A stretch of DNA of 64,000 bases from Bog-473 sp963783245 (GTDB taxonomy: Bacteria; Actinomycetota; Acidimicrobiia; Acidimicrobiales; RAAP-2), in contig CAWAMS010000002.1 of NCBI GenBank assembly GCA_963783245.1, positions 744,001 to 808,000 on the forward strand, given 5' to 3'. The number at the start of each line of letters is the position of its first letter. Position 1 is the stretch's first letter. A program made the translations under genes and the position numbers. Of the stretch, positions 1 through 11,487 are shown piece after piece. The notes beneath the pieces were generated by a model, which was not told the DNA's origin, searched no databases, and saw only the letters and a program-made list of their open reading frames with translations.

Positions 1-296
1 TCGGGCGTTTGCCTCGTCGGATGTGGTCACCCTGGTCCGTTCGGACCCTCGCGGCGCCGTGGCCGCCCTCTTCAATGTCTCGTCGGGAACGTCCGACGCG
101 GTGCTCCCGCCACCGCCCCTCGGCGGGCGCCGGAGACCGACGGGAGTGCCTGCTGGTCCAAGTTGCTCGATGCACGAGCCCCTGAGTTCGGCGGGCATGG
201 CGAGGCCCTCCCCGAACTGCTCGCGCCGGGGGAGAGCGCCCGGCTCGGCCCGTGGGAGTTCTGTGCCTATGGCCTCTCCGAGAACCGGGGTGACGT

Positions 297-300
<4 letters not shown>
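1..300 (+). CDS. C-terminal end of a GH13 glycosidase (partial, frame change)
   Basis: The first 300 bases encode the last part of a protein whose start lies outside the window. One frame reads a beta-strand-rich segment with DVVTLVRSDPRG and AALFNVSS. After a switch near 140-160 a second frame reads WSKLLD, EFGG, LLAPGES and LGPWEF and ends at TGA 298-300. Strings of this kind are typical of the C-terminal beta domain of GH13 alpha-amylase or alpha-glucosidase enzymes. The stop overlaps the GTG of glgX (GTGA), so the two genes are probably co-translated in alpha-glucan or trehalose metabolism. The exact GH13 subfamily cannot be decided from the tail. The frame change looks like a one-base error. 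Confidence 0.6.
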
Positions 301-2416
<2,116 letters not shown>

Positions 2417-2420
<4 letters not shown>

Positions 2421-3304
2421 GTGCCGGGCGGACGGAGCCGACGTTCGTCCCTTCATCGGGTGGCGTGCGGGTGGCGGTCCATGACCTGGGCGGCCCCGGT
2501 GACCCGCGACCGCCACGCGTCCTCCTGTTCGCCCACGCCACCGGATTTCACGGCCGGGTCTGGGAGCCCGTCGTGGCGTTCCTGACCCATCGTTTCCATT
2601 GCCTGGCCATCGACTTCCGTGGTCACGGGTTCAGCGAATTGCCCGATGGCGCCAGCCTGGCCTGGTCGTGCATCGGGGACGACGCCGAAGCGGTGCTCCG
2701 GAGCGATCTCGTCGCCACGCGTCGACGCGTGCACGGCGTCGGGCATTCCCTGGGAGGTGCTGCGCTCGCACTCGCCGCGGCGCGCTGCCCGGGGTCACTC
2801 CGATCCTTGTGGCTCTACGAGCCGATCATTTTCGCCCCCGGCATTCTGGCCGCGCCCGACGAGCCCAATCCCATGGCCGAAGGAGCGGCCCGCCGCAGGG
2901 CGTCGTTCGGCTCCTACGACGAGGCCATCGCCAATTTCGCCGCCAAGCCACCGTTGAACCAGTTGGACCCCGCCGCGCTCGAGTCGTATGTCCGCGGAGG
3001 ATTCGAGCCGGGGGAGGACGGGAGGGTCACGCTGCGCTGCGCCCCGACGCACGGAGGCCGCTCTCTTTCGCGGGGCCGGGCGAGAGCGGCGCGTGGGAGG
3101 TCTTGCCGCAAGCTCGATCTCCCGGTTGCCATCGTCGCCGGCCGACAGGAGGCGTCGGGCCCCTCGTCGTTCGGCCCGGCCGCGCTGACCCAACTGCAGC
3201 ACGGCACGTTCTTCGAGCGTCCGCACCTCGGTCACTTCGGTCCGCTCGAGGACCCCCGAGGTGCGGCGCAGGACATCGCGGCATGGGTCGAAGGCACAGC
3301 GTGA
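2417..3304 (+). CDS. Alpha/beta hydrolase
   Basis: A 295-aa alpha/beta-hydrolase-fold protein starting in an ATGA overlap with glgX. Visible motifs are LLFAHATGFHG (oxyanion loop), AIDFRGHG, the nucleophile elbow GIGHSLG-like string VGHSLGG and the late His in RPHLGHFGP. The substrate cannot be inferred. Between about 3042 and 3110 the annotated frame reads low-complexity Arg/Gly. The expected sequence (TEAALFRGAG, GESGAWEVLP, KLDLPVAIVAG) is instead spread over the other two frames, so three indels cancel out. The true protein is probably normal and the indels sequencing errors. It is the last gene of the glucan operon, and a role in that pathway is unproven. Confidence 0.8.
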
Positions 3305-3356
3305 CGACAGAAGCTGGGTGTCCGCGAGCGCGTGGGTGCCGGACCTCATGCCCGGA

Positions 3357-3764
3357 TCAGAATCCCGGGAACGCCCTTCGTAGCTCGTCGAGCTCGGTTG
3401 CATCGGCGTCAACGACGGGGGAGTGCGCCGGGTCGAGCCGGCCATAGACGAGGCGGACGAGCTCGTCGCCGGACAGCTCGAGATCGGGCACGGCGACCGC
3501 AGGCGTGGGCGAGAGCGCGACGCCATCTGCACGCAAGGCGATCTCGAAATTCCGCTCCGGCGCCACCGTACGGATGGTGAGCGTCCGCTCGGTACCGGTC
3601 GGCTTGCCGGCAAAGCTGCTCATCATGGCCAGGGTGTCGACGATGAAGGCCGCTTCGACGGGAGGGATCGTGGCCGCGTCGTCGAATGTCACGGCGACGT
3701 CCCACTCGTGCACCGCGTGTTCGTTGAGGCGCATCCCGAGGAAGCTCGGCAGTTCCACTTTCCA
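3357..3764 (-). pseudogene. C-terminal half of a maleylpyruvate isomerase-family gene, split by the element
   Basis: The minus strand encodes about 133 aa with FLGMRLNEHAVHEWDVAV followed by a C-terminal domain (LTIRTV, LELSGDELVRLVYGRL). This is the second half of the mycothiol-dependent maleylpyruvate isomerase/TIGR03083 family, a DinB-like four-helix domain. The strings RLNEHAVHEWD carry the metal-ligand His residues. The N-terminal half is absent here and lies on the same strand at 34408-34798, on the far side of the 30.6-kb element. At the junction the two halves are out of phase by one base, which may be an indel in a run of A. The gene is inactivated by the insertion. Confidence 0.8.
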
Positions 3765-3770
3765 CTAAGG
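3765..3770. other. Left attachment-site core CTAAGG
   Basis: The hexamer CTAAGG is followed by TAATATAG and then the recombinase start at 3786. It is the point where the host gene's reading frame stops matching its family, and it recurs at the right border. Confidence 0.65.
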
Positions 3771-3785
3771 TAATATAGTAGCACC

Positions 3786-5263
3786 ATGAGCACAGAGCAG
3801 ACAAAGATCGTCCGCGCGGCGATCTACGCCCGAATTTCCAGCGACCGTGAAGGCGAAGCCTTGGGCGTCGCGAGGCAGGAGAAGGATTGCCGTCGCCTGT
3901 GTGCCGACCGTGGCTGGGTGGTAGCCGACGTGTATACGGACAACGACATCAGCGCCACCGACCGCCGAAAGGTCCGTAAGGAGCACAAGCGCCTTCTGTC
4001 CGATATGAAGGCTGGCAGGGTGGACGCCCTGGCCGTGTGGGACTTGGACAGGCTCACACGTCAGCCTGCCGAGCTTGAGGACTTCGTGAAACTCTGCGAC
4101 GAGGTTGGGATCACCCAACTTGACGACAATCTCTGGCCCCATTGACGTTGGTACGGGTGACGGAATGCTCGTGGCGCGCATCAAGGGAGCCGTCGCAGCC
4201 GAGGAGGTGCGCAAGAACTCTCAGCGCCGTATCCGAGCCAACCAGAGCTACGCCGAGGACGGCAAGGCCCATGGCGGGGGATATCGGGCCTTCGGGTGGC
4301 AGCGGGGGAAGGGCATCAAGGACGGCACCGAGATTGACGAGACGGAAGCTGCCCTGCTTCGCGAGGCGGCACAACGAATCCTTGACGGCGGGACGCTGCG
4401 CTCCATCCGCGACGAGTGGATTGAAAAGGGCGTCCCGACACCAGGCGGAAAACACTGGCACACCAGATCAATAAAGAACGCCCTCTGCTCGCCTCGGAAC
4501 GCTGGCCTGCGTGAGTACAAAGGCAAGATCATGTCGGAAGCAACATGGCCCGCGATACTTGACCGTGAGACCCACGAACGCCTCGTCGCCATCTTGACGC
4601 ACCCCACCCGACGCACCAACGTCACGACAACCATTCGCAGCTACCCGCTCTCGGGCTTCGTCGTGTGCGGCAAGTGCGATACGGGACTCGTCGGGAAACC
4701 CCTTCTGAGGCCACGAAAGAACGACCCCAGGCGGAAACGTCGGTTCTACATCTGTACGGCGGACAGGGGGGGCTGTGGGCACCTCTCCATTGACGCTGAG
4801 CGCGTGGAGGAAGTCGTGCTGCCGAAGGTGCTCCGCATGGTTGATGACCCAAGGGCACACGGGAACATGGCTGACGCCGACGACGCCTCAGCCGAGGAGA
4901 TGCGACGGCTCACGTTGGAGAAGGCAGAAGCGCGGCAGAAGCTCAAGGGGTACGAAACGTGGCTCTTATGAGGGGAAGGTTGAGGAAGATATTTCCGCGA
5001 GTACGCCCGCCCGCTAAAGCAAGAGATTCTGAGGTTGACTGCTCGCATCGCCGAGCTTCAGGCCACGTCTTTCCTCAATAAGTATCAAGGCCAGATCGCA
5101 GAGCACTGGGACGAGATCACCCGAGAGGATCGCCGTACGGTGATCGGCTCCGTCATCTCCCGCATCGTGATTGCCCCGCATGAGGGGAGCGGCTTCACGC
5201 GCTTCAATCCTGGCCGTGCCGTAGTGGAGTGGAAGTGGGCGGCATGGCGAAGCTCGCCATAGA
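3786..5263 (+). pseudogene. Large serine recombinase (integrase), frame-disrupted
   Basis: The ATG at 3786 opens a resolvase domain (YARISSD, catalytic Ser about 18; WDLDRLTRQ). The frame changes near 4100-4145 and continues with the rest of the catalytic domain (DVGTGDG, ARIKGAVAAEE), a recombinase domain (GYRAFGWQ; LRSIRDEW; GVPTPGGKHW), a zinc ribbon (CGKCDTG; CTADRGGCGH) and a coiled coil (LTLEKAEARQKLKGYE). Two further frame changes near 4960-5030 lead into a last segment (LTARIAELQAT to VVEWKW). Altogether this is a complete large serine recombinase of about 490 aa, which integrates and excises DNA at att sites. Its position beside attL makes it the likely integrase of the element. Whether the breaks are real decay or sequencing indels cannot be told here. 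Confidence 0.85.
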
Positions 5264-5500
5264 GCGTGACGACGACCTCTCAGGCCAAGACCGAATGTTC
5301 GCGCTCGCCGAAATGAAGCGCGCACAGGAAATGCCTGCCATCGCTCGGAAGGCATTAGAAGACGAGGACGAGCTATCTGAGAGTCAAAAGATTCTCGCGC
5401 GAAGCTCGCCGCCAGTGATGGCAAGCCAATCATCCGCACTCGCTCAGGTTCGTCGGCTAAGTCCACGTAATCGTCAACGGCCTTCAGTACACTCTCGGGT

Positions 5501-6577
5501 GTGCCCAAGAGTGTCGGCTGGTGGAGCGCCAAGATTCGTGCTTCGTGGGTGGACAAAGGTGTCGTTTCGTCCGTGGTTGCAACGGGAGAACTTCTGCTTG
5601 CGTGCAAGGCCGAACTACGGCATGGTGAGTATCTGAAAGAGGCGATAGCGGGATCGGGGCTTGATGAGCGAGTCGCCCAGATGTTCACCCGCATCGCCGA
5701 TCACAAGGTCATCGCAAACCCGAGTAACTACTCGTTTCTTCCAGGTGCGTATAACACCTTGTACGCGCTTTCAGCCCTAGACGTTCCACTCCTTGAGAAC
5801 GCCATCGCCGATGGACGAGTCACGCCGACCCTGAAGCTTGAGGACGCCAAGGCCCTCGTTCACCGACTGCGAATGGAATCGGAAGCAGATGCCTCCGAGA
5901 CGCCCGTCGTTTTGTCCACACGGGCCTGGTCCTTGCCGAAGGGGTTGAAGCCCTACTACTCAGATAAGTACGCCACGATCCTGCATGGCGACGCTTGCGA
6001 GATCCTGCCCCAGCTCAGGGCGAGCTCGGCCCACCTCGTACTGGCTGACCCGCCATACGCTAAGGACGCCGAATACTTGTGGGCGCTCATCGCTGAGCAA
6101 TCCGCACGGATACTGACCGACGGCTGCTCGTTGGTAACACTTCTCGGCCACCATCAGTTGCCGCTCGTTATGGACGAGATGCGTGAGCACCTTGACTTCC
6201 ATTGGGTAGGAGGCATGGGCCACTCCAATGCCATCACGATTCTGCACGGGGCTCGCGTCGCCGTCTCCTGGAAGCCGGCACTGTGGTTCACAAACGGCCG
6301 GCTCCGCGATGGCAACGGACGGCAATATCCGATGGACTTCCGTGTTGGCGTGAAGGACAAAACGTTCCACGAATGGGGTCAACCCGTTGAGTGGTTTCAG
6401 CATTGGGTGGAGCGCCTCACGGACGCAGGCGAGCGCATCCTTGACCCGACCGCTGGTGCAGGAACGACCCTGGTAGCGGGCAAGAAGTTGGGCCGTAGAT
6501 GCCTCGGAGTGGAGATAGACGAAGGAGCGTGCGAGACGGCAGCGCTAAGGCTGTCGGCGACCTCCGTTACGACATAA
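5501..6577 (+). CDS. DNA methyltransferase with an N-terminal DUF3102-like region
   Basis: A 358-aa protein. The N-terminal third (ELLLACKAELRHGEYLKEA; YNTLYALSAL) resembles DUF3102/ParB-like helical regions found in phage proteins. The C-terminal two thirds carry the N6-adenine/N4-cytosine methyltransferase motifs: motif IV LADPPYAKD and motif I DPTAGAGTTLVAGKKLGRR, with GVEID after it. DPPY precedes the AdoMet motif, the beta-class order. No restriction enzyme gene is adjacent, so an orphan or protective methylase is likely. The GTG start at 5501 was chosen because upstream in-frame codons reach a stop at about 5470. Sequence between 5263 and 5500 has a short ORF (MAKLAIERDDDL near 5244) that may be real but cannot be assigned. 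Confidence 0.82.
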   Translation: MPKSVGWWSAKIRASWVDKGVVSSVVATGELLLACKAELRHGEYLKEAIAGSGLDERVAQMFTRIADHKVIANPSNYSFLPGAYNTLYALSALDVPLLENAIADGRVTPTLKLEDAKALVHRLRMESEADASETPVVLSTRAWSLPKGLKPYYSDKYATILHGDACEILPQLRASSAHLVLADPPYAKDAEYLWALIAEQSARILTDGCSLVTLLGHHQLPLVMDEMREHLDFHWVGGMGHSNAITILHGARVAVSWKPALWFTNGRLRDGNGRQYPMDFRVGVKDKTFHEWGQPVEWFQHWVERLTDAGERILDPTAGAGTTLVAGKKLGRRCLGVEIDEGACETAALRLSATSVTT

Positions 6578-6588
6578 GTCCAGGTCAA

Positions 6589-6615
6589 CCCTAGTGAACT
6601 AGGGGTAGCATCCCC
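6589..6615 (+). terminator. Overlapping hairpins after the methyltransferase
   Basis: CCCTAG-TGAA-CTAGGG (6589-6604) overlaps GGGG-TAGCAT-CCCC (6602-6615), starting 12 bases after the methyltransferase stop. No strong T tract follows, so termination is a guess. The rest of 6616-6838 holds only a short GAACC-CTGGA-GGTTC hairpin (about 6674-6690). Confidence 0.35.
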
Positions 6616-6838
6616 CTGTTTAGTTGATCATGTGGTTATGCTTGTAAGCAGAAGTAGAAAACGTGCGTCATGAAGAACCCTGGAGGTTCTGATGGCGTCC
6701 TGCTAGTGGTCAGAGTGAACCTGGAGTTCCTCCGCTAACAGAAGAAACGGCCCTGGAGGCAAGCACCCCGTTATTAGCTGGTGTCTGGGTCTCCGTTCGG
6801 TTGTTCTCCGGCACCTTTCTCCAAGGGATCGGACCGCC

Positions 6839-7089
6839 ATGGACAGAGAACAGAACAAGCTCCGAGCACGACTCGGAGCGTTAGTAAGACACCACCCCGA
6901 TGACCGCGATGCGATTGAGGCACTTGAGCTAGAGCTGAAGCGTTCATTGGCCTTCGGACGCCTCCGGGAGATGGCGACGAACACTCAGGCCCCGCTGACA
7001 CCAGAGCAGCGGCGGGAAATCGTCTCGGTCCTGATTCTGAACCTGCCGAGCTCGACGCCCGCAAGATTGTCACGGGCGACGAATCGTGA
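6839..7089 (+). CDS. Small hypothetical phage-type protein (frame change near the end)
   Basis: A short, charged, helical protein of about 82 aa (MDREQNKLRARLGALVRHH; REMATNTQAPLTPEQRREIV). In its first frame it runs into Arg/Ser-rich noise after 7045. In the neighbouring frame the sequence AELDARKIVTGDES ends at TGA 7087-7089, overlapping the GTG of the next gene. The overlap and the better sequence favour a one-base indel near 7048. No family is recognised. It begins the replication-gene run 6839-8906. Confidence 0.5.
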
Positions 7090-7496
7090 CCACCGAAGCC
7101 CTCGCAGTGCCGGCCACCGAGGCTGAGGACCGCTACCACCGCACTGCGCTAGACCTCATGCGGTTAGGTGACGTGACAACGGCCCAGTTGAATCACTATC
7201 TCGCGTGCCGTCGGCGCATGGAAGAGCACCTTGACGAGGAGACCGTCTTTGACGTGCTCACCCGACTGGCCCGTCAGGCCGACGAGGAGACGACAGACGC
7301 TTTCGCCCGGATCGCTAATAGGAAGTCTTGCTTGCGCCGCGCCTGCATCCTTGCGGCCGCTACACCGGACAATGGTGTCGTGGAGCGCACACTGGCGAGG
7401 ATCGCCTATGGGATGTTGCAGGACGGCTGGGCCGAGAGTCGGGTGACTTACGCCCTCGGCACACTAGGGGACGAGGAAGAGGCGAAGGCCGCATGA
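7086..7496 (+). CDS. Hypothetical protein in the replication cluster
   Basis: A 136-aa acidic, largely alpha-helical protein (LDLMRLGDVTTAQLNHYL; ARQADEETTDAFARIANR; MLQDGWAESRVTYALGTL). It starts at GTG 7086 in a 4-base overlap with the upstream ORF, and its stop overlaps the ATG of the helicase. It is therefore translationally coupled on both sides and probably has a replication-linked role. No known domain is recognised. Confidence 0.6.
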   Translation: MTTEALAVPATEAEDRYHRTALDLMRLGDVTTAQLNHYLACRRRMEEHLDEETVFDVLTRLARQADEETTDAFARIANRKSCLRRACILAAATPDNGVVERTLARIAYGMLQDGWAESRVTYALGTLGDEEEAKAA

Positions 7497-8906
7497 CGCC
7501 GGCCCCCAAAGAAGGATTTGATCTGGACGAGAAAGAGCCCTGGGAAGAGGATTTCCATTCCGATCTACCGCTTACCGAGTTGGGCATGGCACGCCGTCTC
7601 GTACTCAGTTTCAACTCTGAGGCTCGTTACTCCCACCAGCTCGTCGCATGGTTCATCTATGACGGGTGCCGATGGGCGGAGGACGTCACCGGAGAAGTAC
7701 AGCGAAGGGCGAAGACCGTAGTTGACAACCTGCACGCTGAGGCCCGATTCTCGGGTAACCGGCGCGAAGAACTGACTCGCGCATGGCTGAAGTTTCAGAC
7801 AGCGGCACGCATCCGCAGCATCGTGGAGTTAGCCACCACTGAGCCGGGGGTGCCCGTTCTCCTGAACGAATTTGACGCTGACGACTGGAGTCTGAACGTC
7901 GCCAATGGCGTGGTTGACCTACGCACCGGGGCACTTCGGCCCCACTCTTCTGCGGAGATGCACTCAAAGATGGTGCCCATCGTCTTTCACGCGACGAGCG
8001 CGGCACCGACCTGGGAGAAGTTCCTGGGCGAAGTGTTCGGCGACGACCCGGACCTCATCCAATTCGTCCACCGCTTCGCCGGTTACTCGCTCACAGGAGA
8101 TGTCCGAGAACAGCTTCTCCTGTTCGGCCATGGGTCCGGGGCCAATGGCAAAAGCACCATGTTTGGGATGCTGCGCCAACTGGCAGGGGACTACGGAGTG
8201 CCAACTGGACCCCGAGCTGTTGACCGCTGGCCTACATGAGCGACACCCGACCGGGCTCACCGACCTGCGGGGAGCTCGCATGGTTACCACGACTGAGACG
8301 GAGGCCGGGAAGCGCTTGGCTGAGGCGTTGGTCAAATCACTTACCGGAGGGGACCCAATTCGTGCCAGGCGCATGAGGATGGACTACTTCGAGTTCATGC
8401 CGACGCATCACATCTGGCTCGCAGGGAATCACCTACCGCCGATCCGTGGAACCGACCTCGGTATCTGGCGTCGCATTGCTCTGGTGCCATTTGACGTCAC
8501 GTTTGAGGGCGAGCGGCAGGACGCCGAACTACCAGACAAGCTCGCGGCGGAAGCGCGCGGAATCTTGGCTTGGGCGATACGAGGATGCATTGAATGGCAG
8601 CGAGAGGGTCTACATATCCCCGAGCGTGTAAAGGCAGCCACCGCCCAATACAGGGCCGCTCAGGACCACGTAGGCCGATTCCTGGGCGAATGCTGCATCC
8701 CTGATGCGAATGCGCACATTTCTGCCAAGTCTCTGAGGGAAAACTACGAGGCGTGGTGCACCGAGCAAGGTGAAAAGCCGTGGAGTGCCAAAGCACTCGG
8801 CGCCGAACTCTCGGACCGAGGGTTTAGCAGCTCTCAGATGGGTGCGAGTCGGACTCGTAGTTGGCGCGGATTGGGCCTGATCGCCGAGGGGGGTGAACGC
8901 TTCTGA
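7493..8906 (+). CDS. Phage/plasmid D5-type helicase (P4-family), one frame change
   Basis: The ATG at 7493 (ATGA overlap) opens a protein of about 470 aa. The N-terminal region matches the D5_N type (YSHQLVAWFIYDGCRW; ARIRSIVELA; FDADDWSLNVANGVVDLRTG). It leads to the SF3 ATPase core with Walker A GSGANGKST near residue 220 and then ERHPTGLTDLRGARMVTTTE. The frame changes near 8205 and continues to 8906 with sensor-like HIWLAGNHLPPI, GIWRRIALVPF and a C-terminal winged-helix-like region. P4/D5 helicases unwind origins of phages and satellites. The usual N-terminal primase (AEP) domain is absent. The single frame change is probably an indel. Confidence 0.85.
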
Positions 8907-9123
8907 ACGGTTCTTCCGCATTGCCCGTAGGCGCGCCCCTAGGAGACCTATACGGAGAAAGCGTTCCGACGTGTTCACTCCCTGTTCAGAGCGTTGAGGC
9001 TTCGCTCCATTGGCTTCAGGATTCCTCGCGAATGCCGCATCCCACACCTTCTTCCCCCACCACCACCATTGCCAAGACCACAACCATGACCGATTCCACC
9101 ACTCCGAAGAAAGGAAGTACCCG

Positions 9124-9426
9124 ATGACCGAAGAATCAGAGCCCGTATACGACGAGTGGGGAGCACGAATCCCCGACACCGTGTTGAACAACGTGAATTG
9201 CCGCGTGGCCCAAAAGACCACCACCATCCCGAAAATTCATATCAATGGCAGACCGCTGCCAATTGAGCACCAGCCCGAAGCCGTGCGGGCGGCGAACCCC
9301 GATCTCGTTCCGACCCCTGATGGACGACGTCAGGCCGCGGTGAGACGAGTCGCTGACAGGTTGGCCATTGACCCGGCCGCACTGTTGGCACTCGGAGCTA
9401 TTCATGGCCCGAATGGCTGGGATTGA
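9124..9426 (+). CDS. Hypothetical protein
   Basis: A 100-aa soluble protein (MTEESEPVYDEWGARIPDTV; KIHINGRPLPIEHQPEAV). The ATG at 9124 has the strong ribosome site AAAGGAAG about 9 bases upstream, so the longer upstream extension from 9010 is not favoured. The segment ending VADRLAIDPAALLALGAIHG is helical. No family is recognised. The 217 bases before it (8907-9123) hold no other gene that I can see. Confidence 0.5.
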   Translation: MTEESEPVYDEWGARIPDTVLNNVNCRVAQKTTTIPKIHINGRPLPIEHQPEAVRAANPDLVPTPDGRRQAAVRRVADRLAIDPAALLALGAIHGPNGWD

Positions 9427-9539
9427 CCCCAACGACATGCAATCCATGACGGCAGCCATGTCAGAGGGCATCATGGAGAACCCCGCACTTGTCGCACGAC
9501 GTTGACTCGTCGGGGACGGCAATCCCTCGGGAGGGTCAA

Positions 9540-9755
9540 ATGAGTGACAAGGATGAGGCAGCCGAGCCGATTGACTCCGAGGCCCTCATTGACGGAGCTC
9601 AACTCCTCCGTGATGTGTTGCGCGCCCTTCCAGCTGGCGACGACTCTCCGACCGACGCTGCGGTCCGCCGTCGCCTCGAGGGAGCCATTGCTGCCGCCGA
9701 ATTGGCAGCCGGAAAGAGTCCTCCCCGCGTGGCCGACGAGCCCCTACAGGAATAG
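9540..9755 (+). CDS. Small hypothetical protein
   Basis: A 71-aa acidic protein (MSDKDEAAEPIDSEALIDG; LLRDVLRALPAGDD). GGGAGGG lies about 6 bases before the ATG, which decides this start over a longer form from 9489. No domain is recognised. It lies directly upstream of the operator-like repeat and the second serine recombinase. Confidence 0.45.
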   Translation: MSDKDEAAEPIDSEALIDGAQLLRDVLRALPAGDDSPTDAAVRRRLEGAIAAAELAAGKSPPRVADEPLQE

Positions 9756-9761
9756 GCTATC

Positions 9762-9787
9762 TTACACTAAACGGTGATTTCGTGTAA
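9762..9787. promoter_or_regulatory. Inverted repeat (operator or resolution half-site) before the serine recombinase
   Basis: TTACACTAAA (9762-9771) and TTTCGTGTAA (9778-9787) form a 10-bp inverted repeat with one mismatch and a 6-base spacer, ending 8 bases before the recombinase ATG at 9796. It could be an autoregulatory operator or part of a res-like site. Confidence 0.5.
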
Positions 9788-9795
9788 ACTGAGCC

Positions 9796-10479
9796 ATGGG
9801 AATCAGCAAAGTCATTTCCGACGACCCCCTTACGGTGGTGGGTTACGGCAGGGTGAGCACTGCGGAGCAGTCAGATTCGGGACTTGGTCTTGCTGCCCAA
9901 CGGAGTGCAATCACGGCTGAGTGTAAGCACCGAGGTTGGCATCTCCTCGTCGTTCATGAGGACGCCGGCGTAAGTGGGAAGTCAGTCAAAAAACGACCTG
10001 GTCTCTTAGCCGCCCTTGACGCCGTGGAGTCCGGTGTAGCCGGGGGGATCGTCGTCGCCAAATTGGACCGGCTGTCCCGTTCCCTGGCCGACTTCGCCAA
10101 CTTGATGAGCCGAGCCCAATCCAAAGGCTGGAATCTCGTAGCACTTGACCTGGGAGTGGACTTGACCACCCCAGCAGGTGAGTTCATGGCGAATGTGATG
10201 GCCTCTGCCGCTCAATGGGAACGCCGGATCATCGGCCAGCGCACGAAGGAGGCCCTCGGCGAACTGCGTGCCCAGGGGATCACCTTGGGTCGCCCCAGGG
10301 CGTTGCCCGAGAGCGTCGTAGAGCGCATCTTGGCGTCCCGGAACGCCGGGGATGGCTGGTCGGCAATAGCCCGAACCTTGAACGCAGACGGCGTTCCTAC
10401 GGCCCACGGAGGGACAGAGTGGCGAGCGTCCACCGTTCGCGCGATTGTCCTTGGAAGAGAGGCAGTGTCGTCGCACTAG
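9796..10479 (+). CDS. Serine recombinase (resolvase/invertase family)
   Basis: A 227-aa small serine recombinase. The catalytic domain has GYGRVSTAEQ (nucleophile Ser about 21), AGVSGKSVKKRPGL, VAKLDRLSRSLADF and the long E helix after FMANVMASAAQWER. A C-terminal helix-turn-helix (WSAIARTLNADGVPTA) contacts DNA. Length matches resolvases and invertases and is far shorter than the large integrase at 3786. It may resolve element multimers, invert a segment, or belong to an older nested insertion. The upstream inverted repeat suggests self-regulation. No frame break. Confidence 0.9.
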   Translation: MGISKVISDDPLTVVGYGRVSTAEQSDSGLGLAAQRSAITAECKHRGWHLLVVHEDAGVSGKSVKKRPGLLAALDAVESGVAGGIVVAKLDRLSRSLADFANLMSRAQSKGWNLVALDLGVDLTTPAGEFMANVMASAAQWERRIIGQRTKEALGELRAQGITLGRPRALPESVVERILASRNAGDGWSAIARTLNADGVPTAHGGTEWRASTVRAIVLGREAVSSH

Positions 10480-10603
10480 GTGCGAGAGGAAATCGGGACA
10501 AGGTTTCGAGCGTCATCTATCAGCTGATTGAGCGGAGCGAGCGACGACTGACCGCTGGCGAGCGGGCCGTCGAGGGTGCCCCTATGCCCCGGGAATGTGG
10601 CGA

Positions 10604-10972
10604 CTACGGGTCTGGGTGGACCACCTTCGCAAGTGCGGCTGGCCGGTCGACTCCCGCCACTTTCACGGCTATTCCATAGACGCGATCAAACCCGGTCCAC
10701 CCATTGACTCCGCCTCGGTTGTTGCCGATCTGAACCCGACGCTTGGCTGGTTCGATGGCCTTCACGAGATGGATATAGACGCTTCCGGCGACTCTCGTGA
10801 GAACGATGTCGCCAACCTCGACCAGGTTTGGATCAACGGGGGCGACGACGACTTCGTCACGGCTATGGATCAGTGGGACCATCGAGTTTCCCGTGGGTCG
10901 AAACGTGACGGTCTCTCCCTCGGCAACTCGTTGAGCGATCTCCTTCAACACGGTGATCACCGTAGCGGCCAT
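10604..10972 (-). CDS. S24/S26 peptidase-like fold protein, probably non-catalytic
   Basis: About 122 aa from an ATG at 10972 (MAATVITVLKEIAQRV), with TGNSMVPLI, DEVVVAPVDP, VGDIVLTRV, YIHLVKAI and QIGNNRGGVNGWT. These strings follow the LexA/signal-peptidase beta fold with the Ser in GNSM. I do not see the expected catalytic Lys in its usual context, so it may be a binding-only relative. Such small proteins occur in actinobacteria with unknown roles. It is transcribed against the flanking recombinase genes. Confidence 0.6.
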   Translation of the reverse strand: MAATVITVLKEIAQRVAEGETVTFRPTGNSMVPLIHSRDEVVVAPVDPNLVEVGDIVLTRVAGSVYIHLVKAIEPAKRRVQIGNNRGGVNGWTGFDRVYGIAVKVAGVDRPAALAKVVHPDP

Positions 10973-11064
10973 TGCTGGGGGTTGGCCCCATCGCCGGTTA
11001 GTGAGATATCCGGCAGACCGACGCCTCAGAGCGGCACAAACCTCACTCTGACAGACTTGGATCA

Positions 11065-11457
11065 GTGGATGACTCAATACGCCGAGAGCTGGCCGAGACT
11101 CTTCGGAACGGGCTGACGAAGGAGCCGACCGCCTCAGAGCACGCCGCCTTCAATACGTGGATTCTGGATCAGAGATCCGGGAATGGGACGACGTGGCTTC
11201 CGGCATCTCAAACCATGGACATAACCAATGTGGAAATCCTCGGGGAGACGTTGCTGGTGGCATTTGGCTGGCCGCTATCTCCGGGGCCGATATACGTCTA
11301 CGCCGAAGAACTAGAAGATTTGAGCGAACTCGATGTGGAGGCGTGGGCGGGCATATTGATTGCACATCCGGACGAGACGATCGGCCCAGGTTTCGAAGAT
11401 CATTATGACCTATTGAAGGTCGGCTCACTCAATGTACTGGTCCAAGCCTGGGAGTAG
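11065..11457 (+). CDS. Hypothetical protein
   Basis: A 130-aa acidic protein (MDDSIRRELAETLRNGLT; VEILGETLLVAFGWPLSPG; VYAEELEDLSELDVEAWAG). Its alternating hydrophobic pattern looks like a small alpha/beta domain. No family is recognised. It lies just outside the repeat at 11488 that bounds the recombinase pair. Confidence 0.5.
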   Translation: MDDSIRRELAETLRNGLTKEPTASEHAAFNTWILDQRSGNGTTWLPASQTMDITNVEILGETLLVAFGWPLSPGPIYVYAEELEDLSELDVEAWAGILIAHPDETIGPGFEDHYDLLKVGSLNVLVQAWE

Positions 11458-11487
11458 TGACCAACGGGAACGTGCCTCCGTACGCCG

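Noticed and set aside
3409..3804. Minus-strand ORF (LVESGTAELPRDAPQ) crossing the left border
   Set aside because: It reads the split gene in the wrong frame; the FLGMRLNEH frame matches the protein family.
5014..5694. A 226-aa minus-strand ORF between integrase and methyltransferase
   Set aside because: It is antisense to the integrase end and the methylase start, without any motif.
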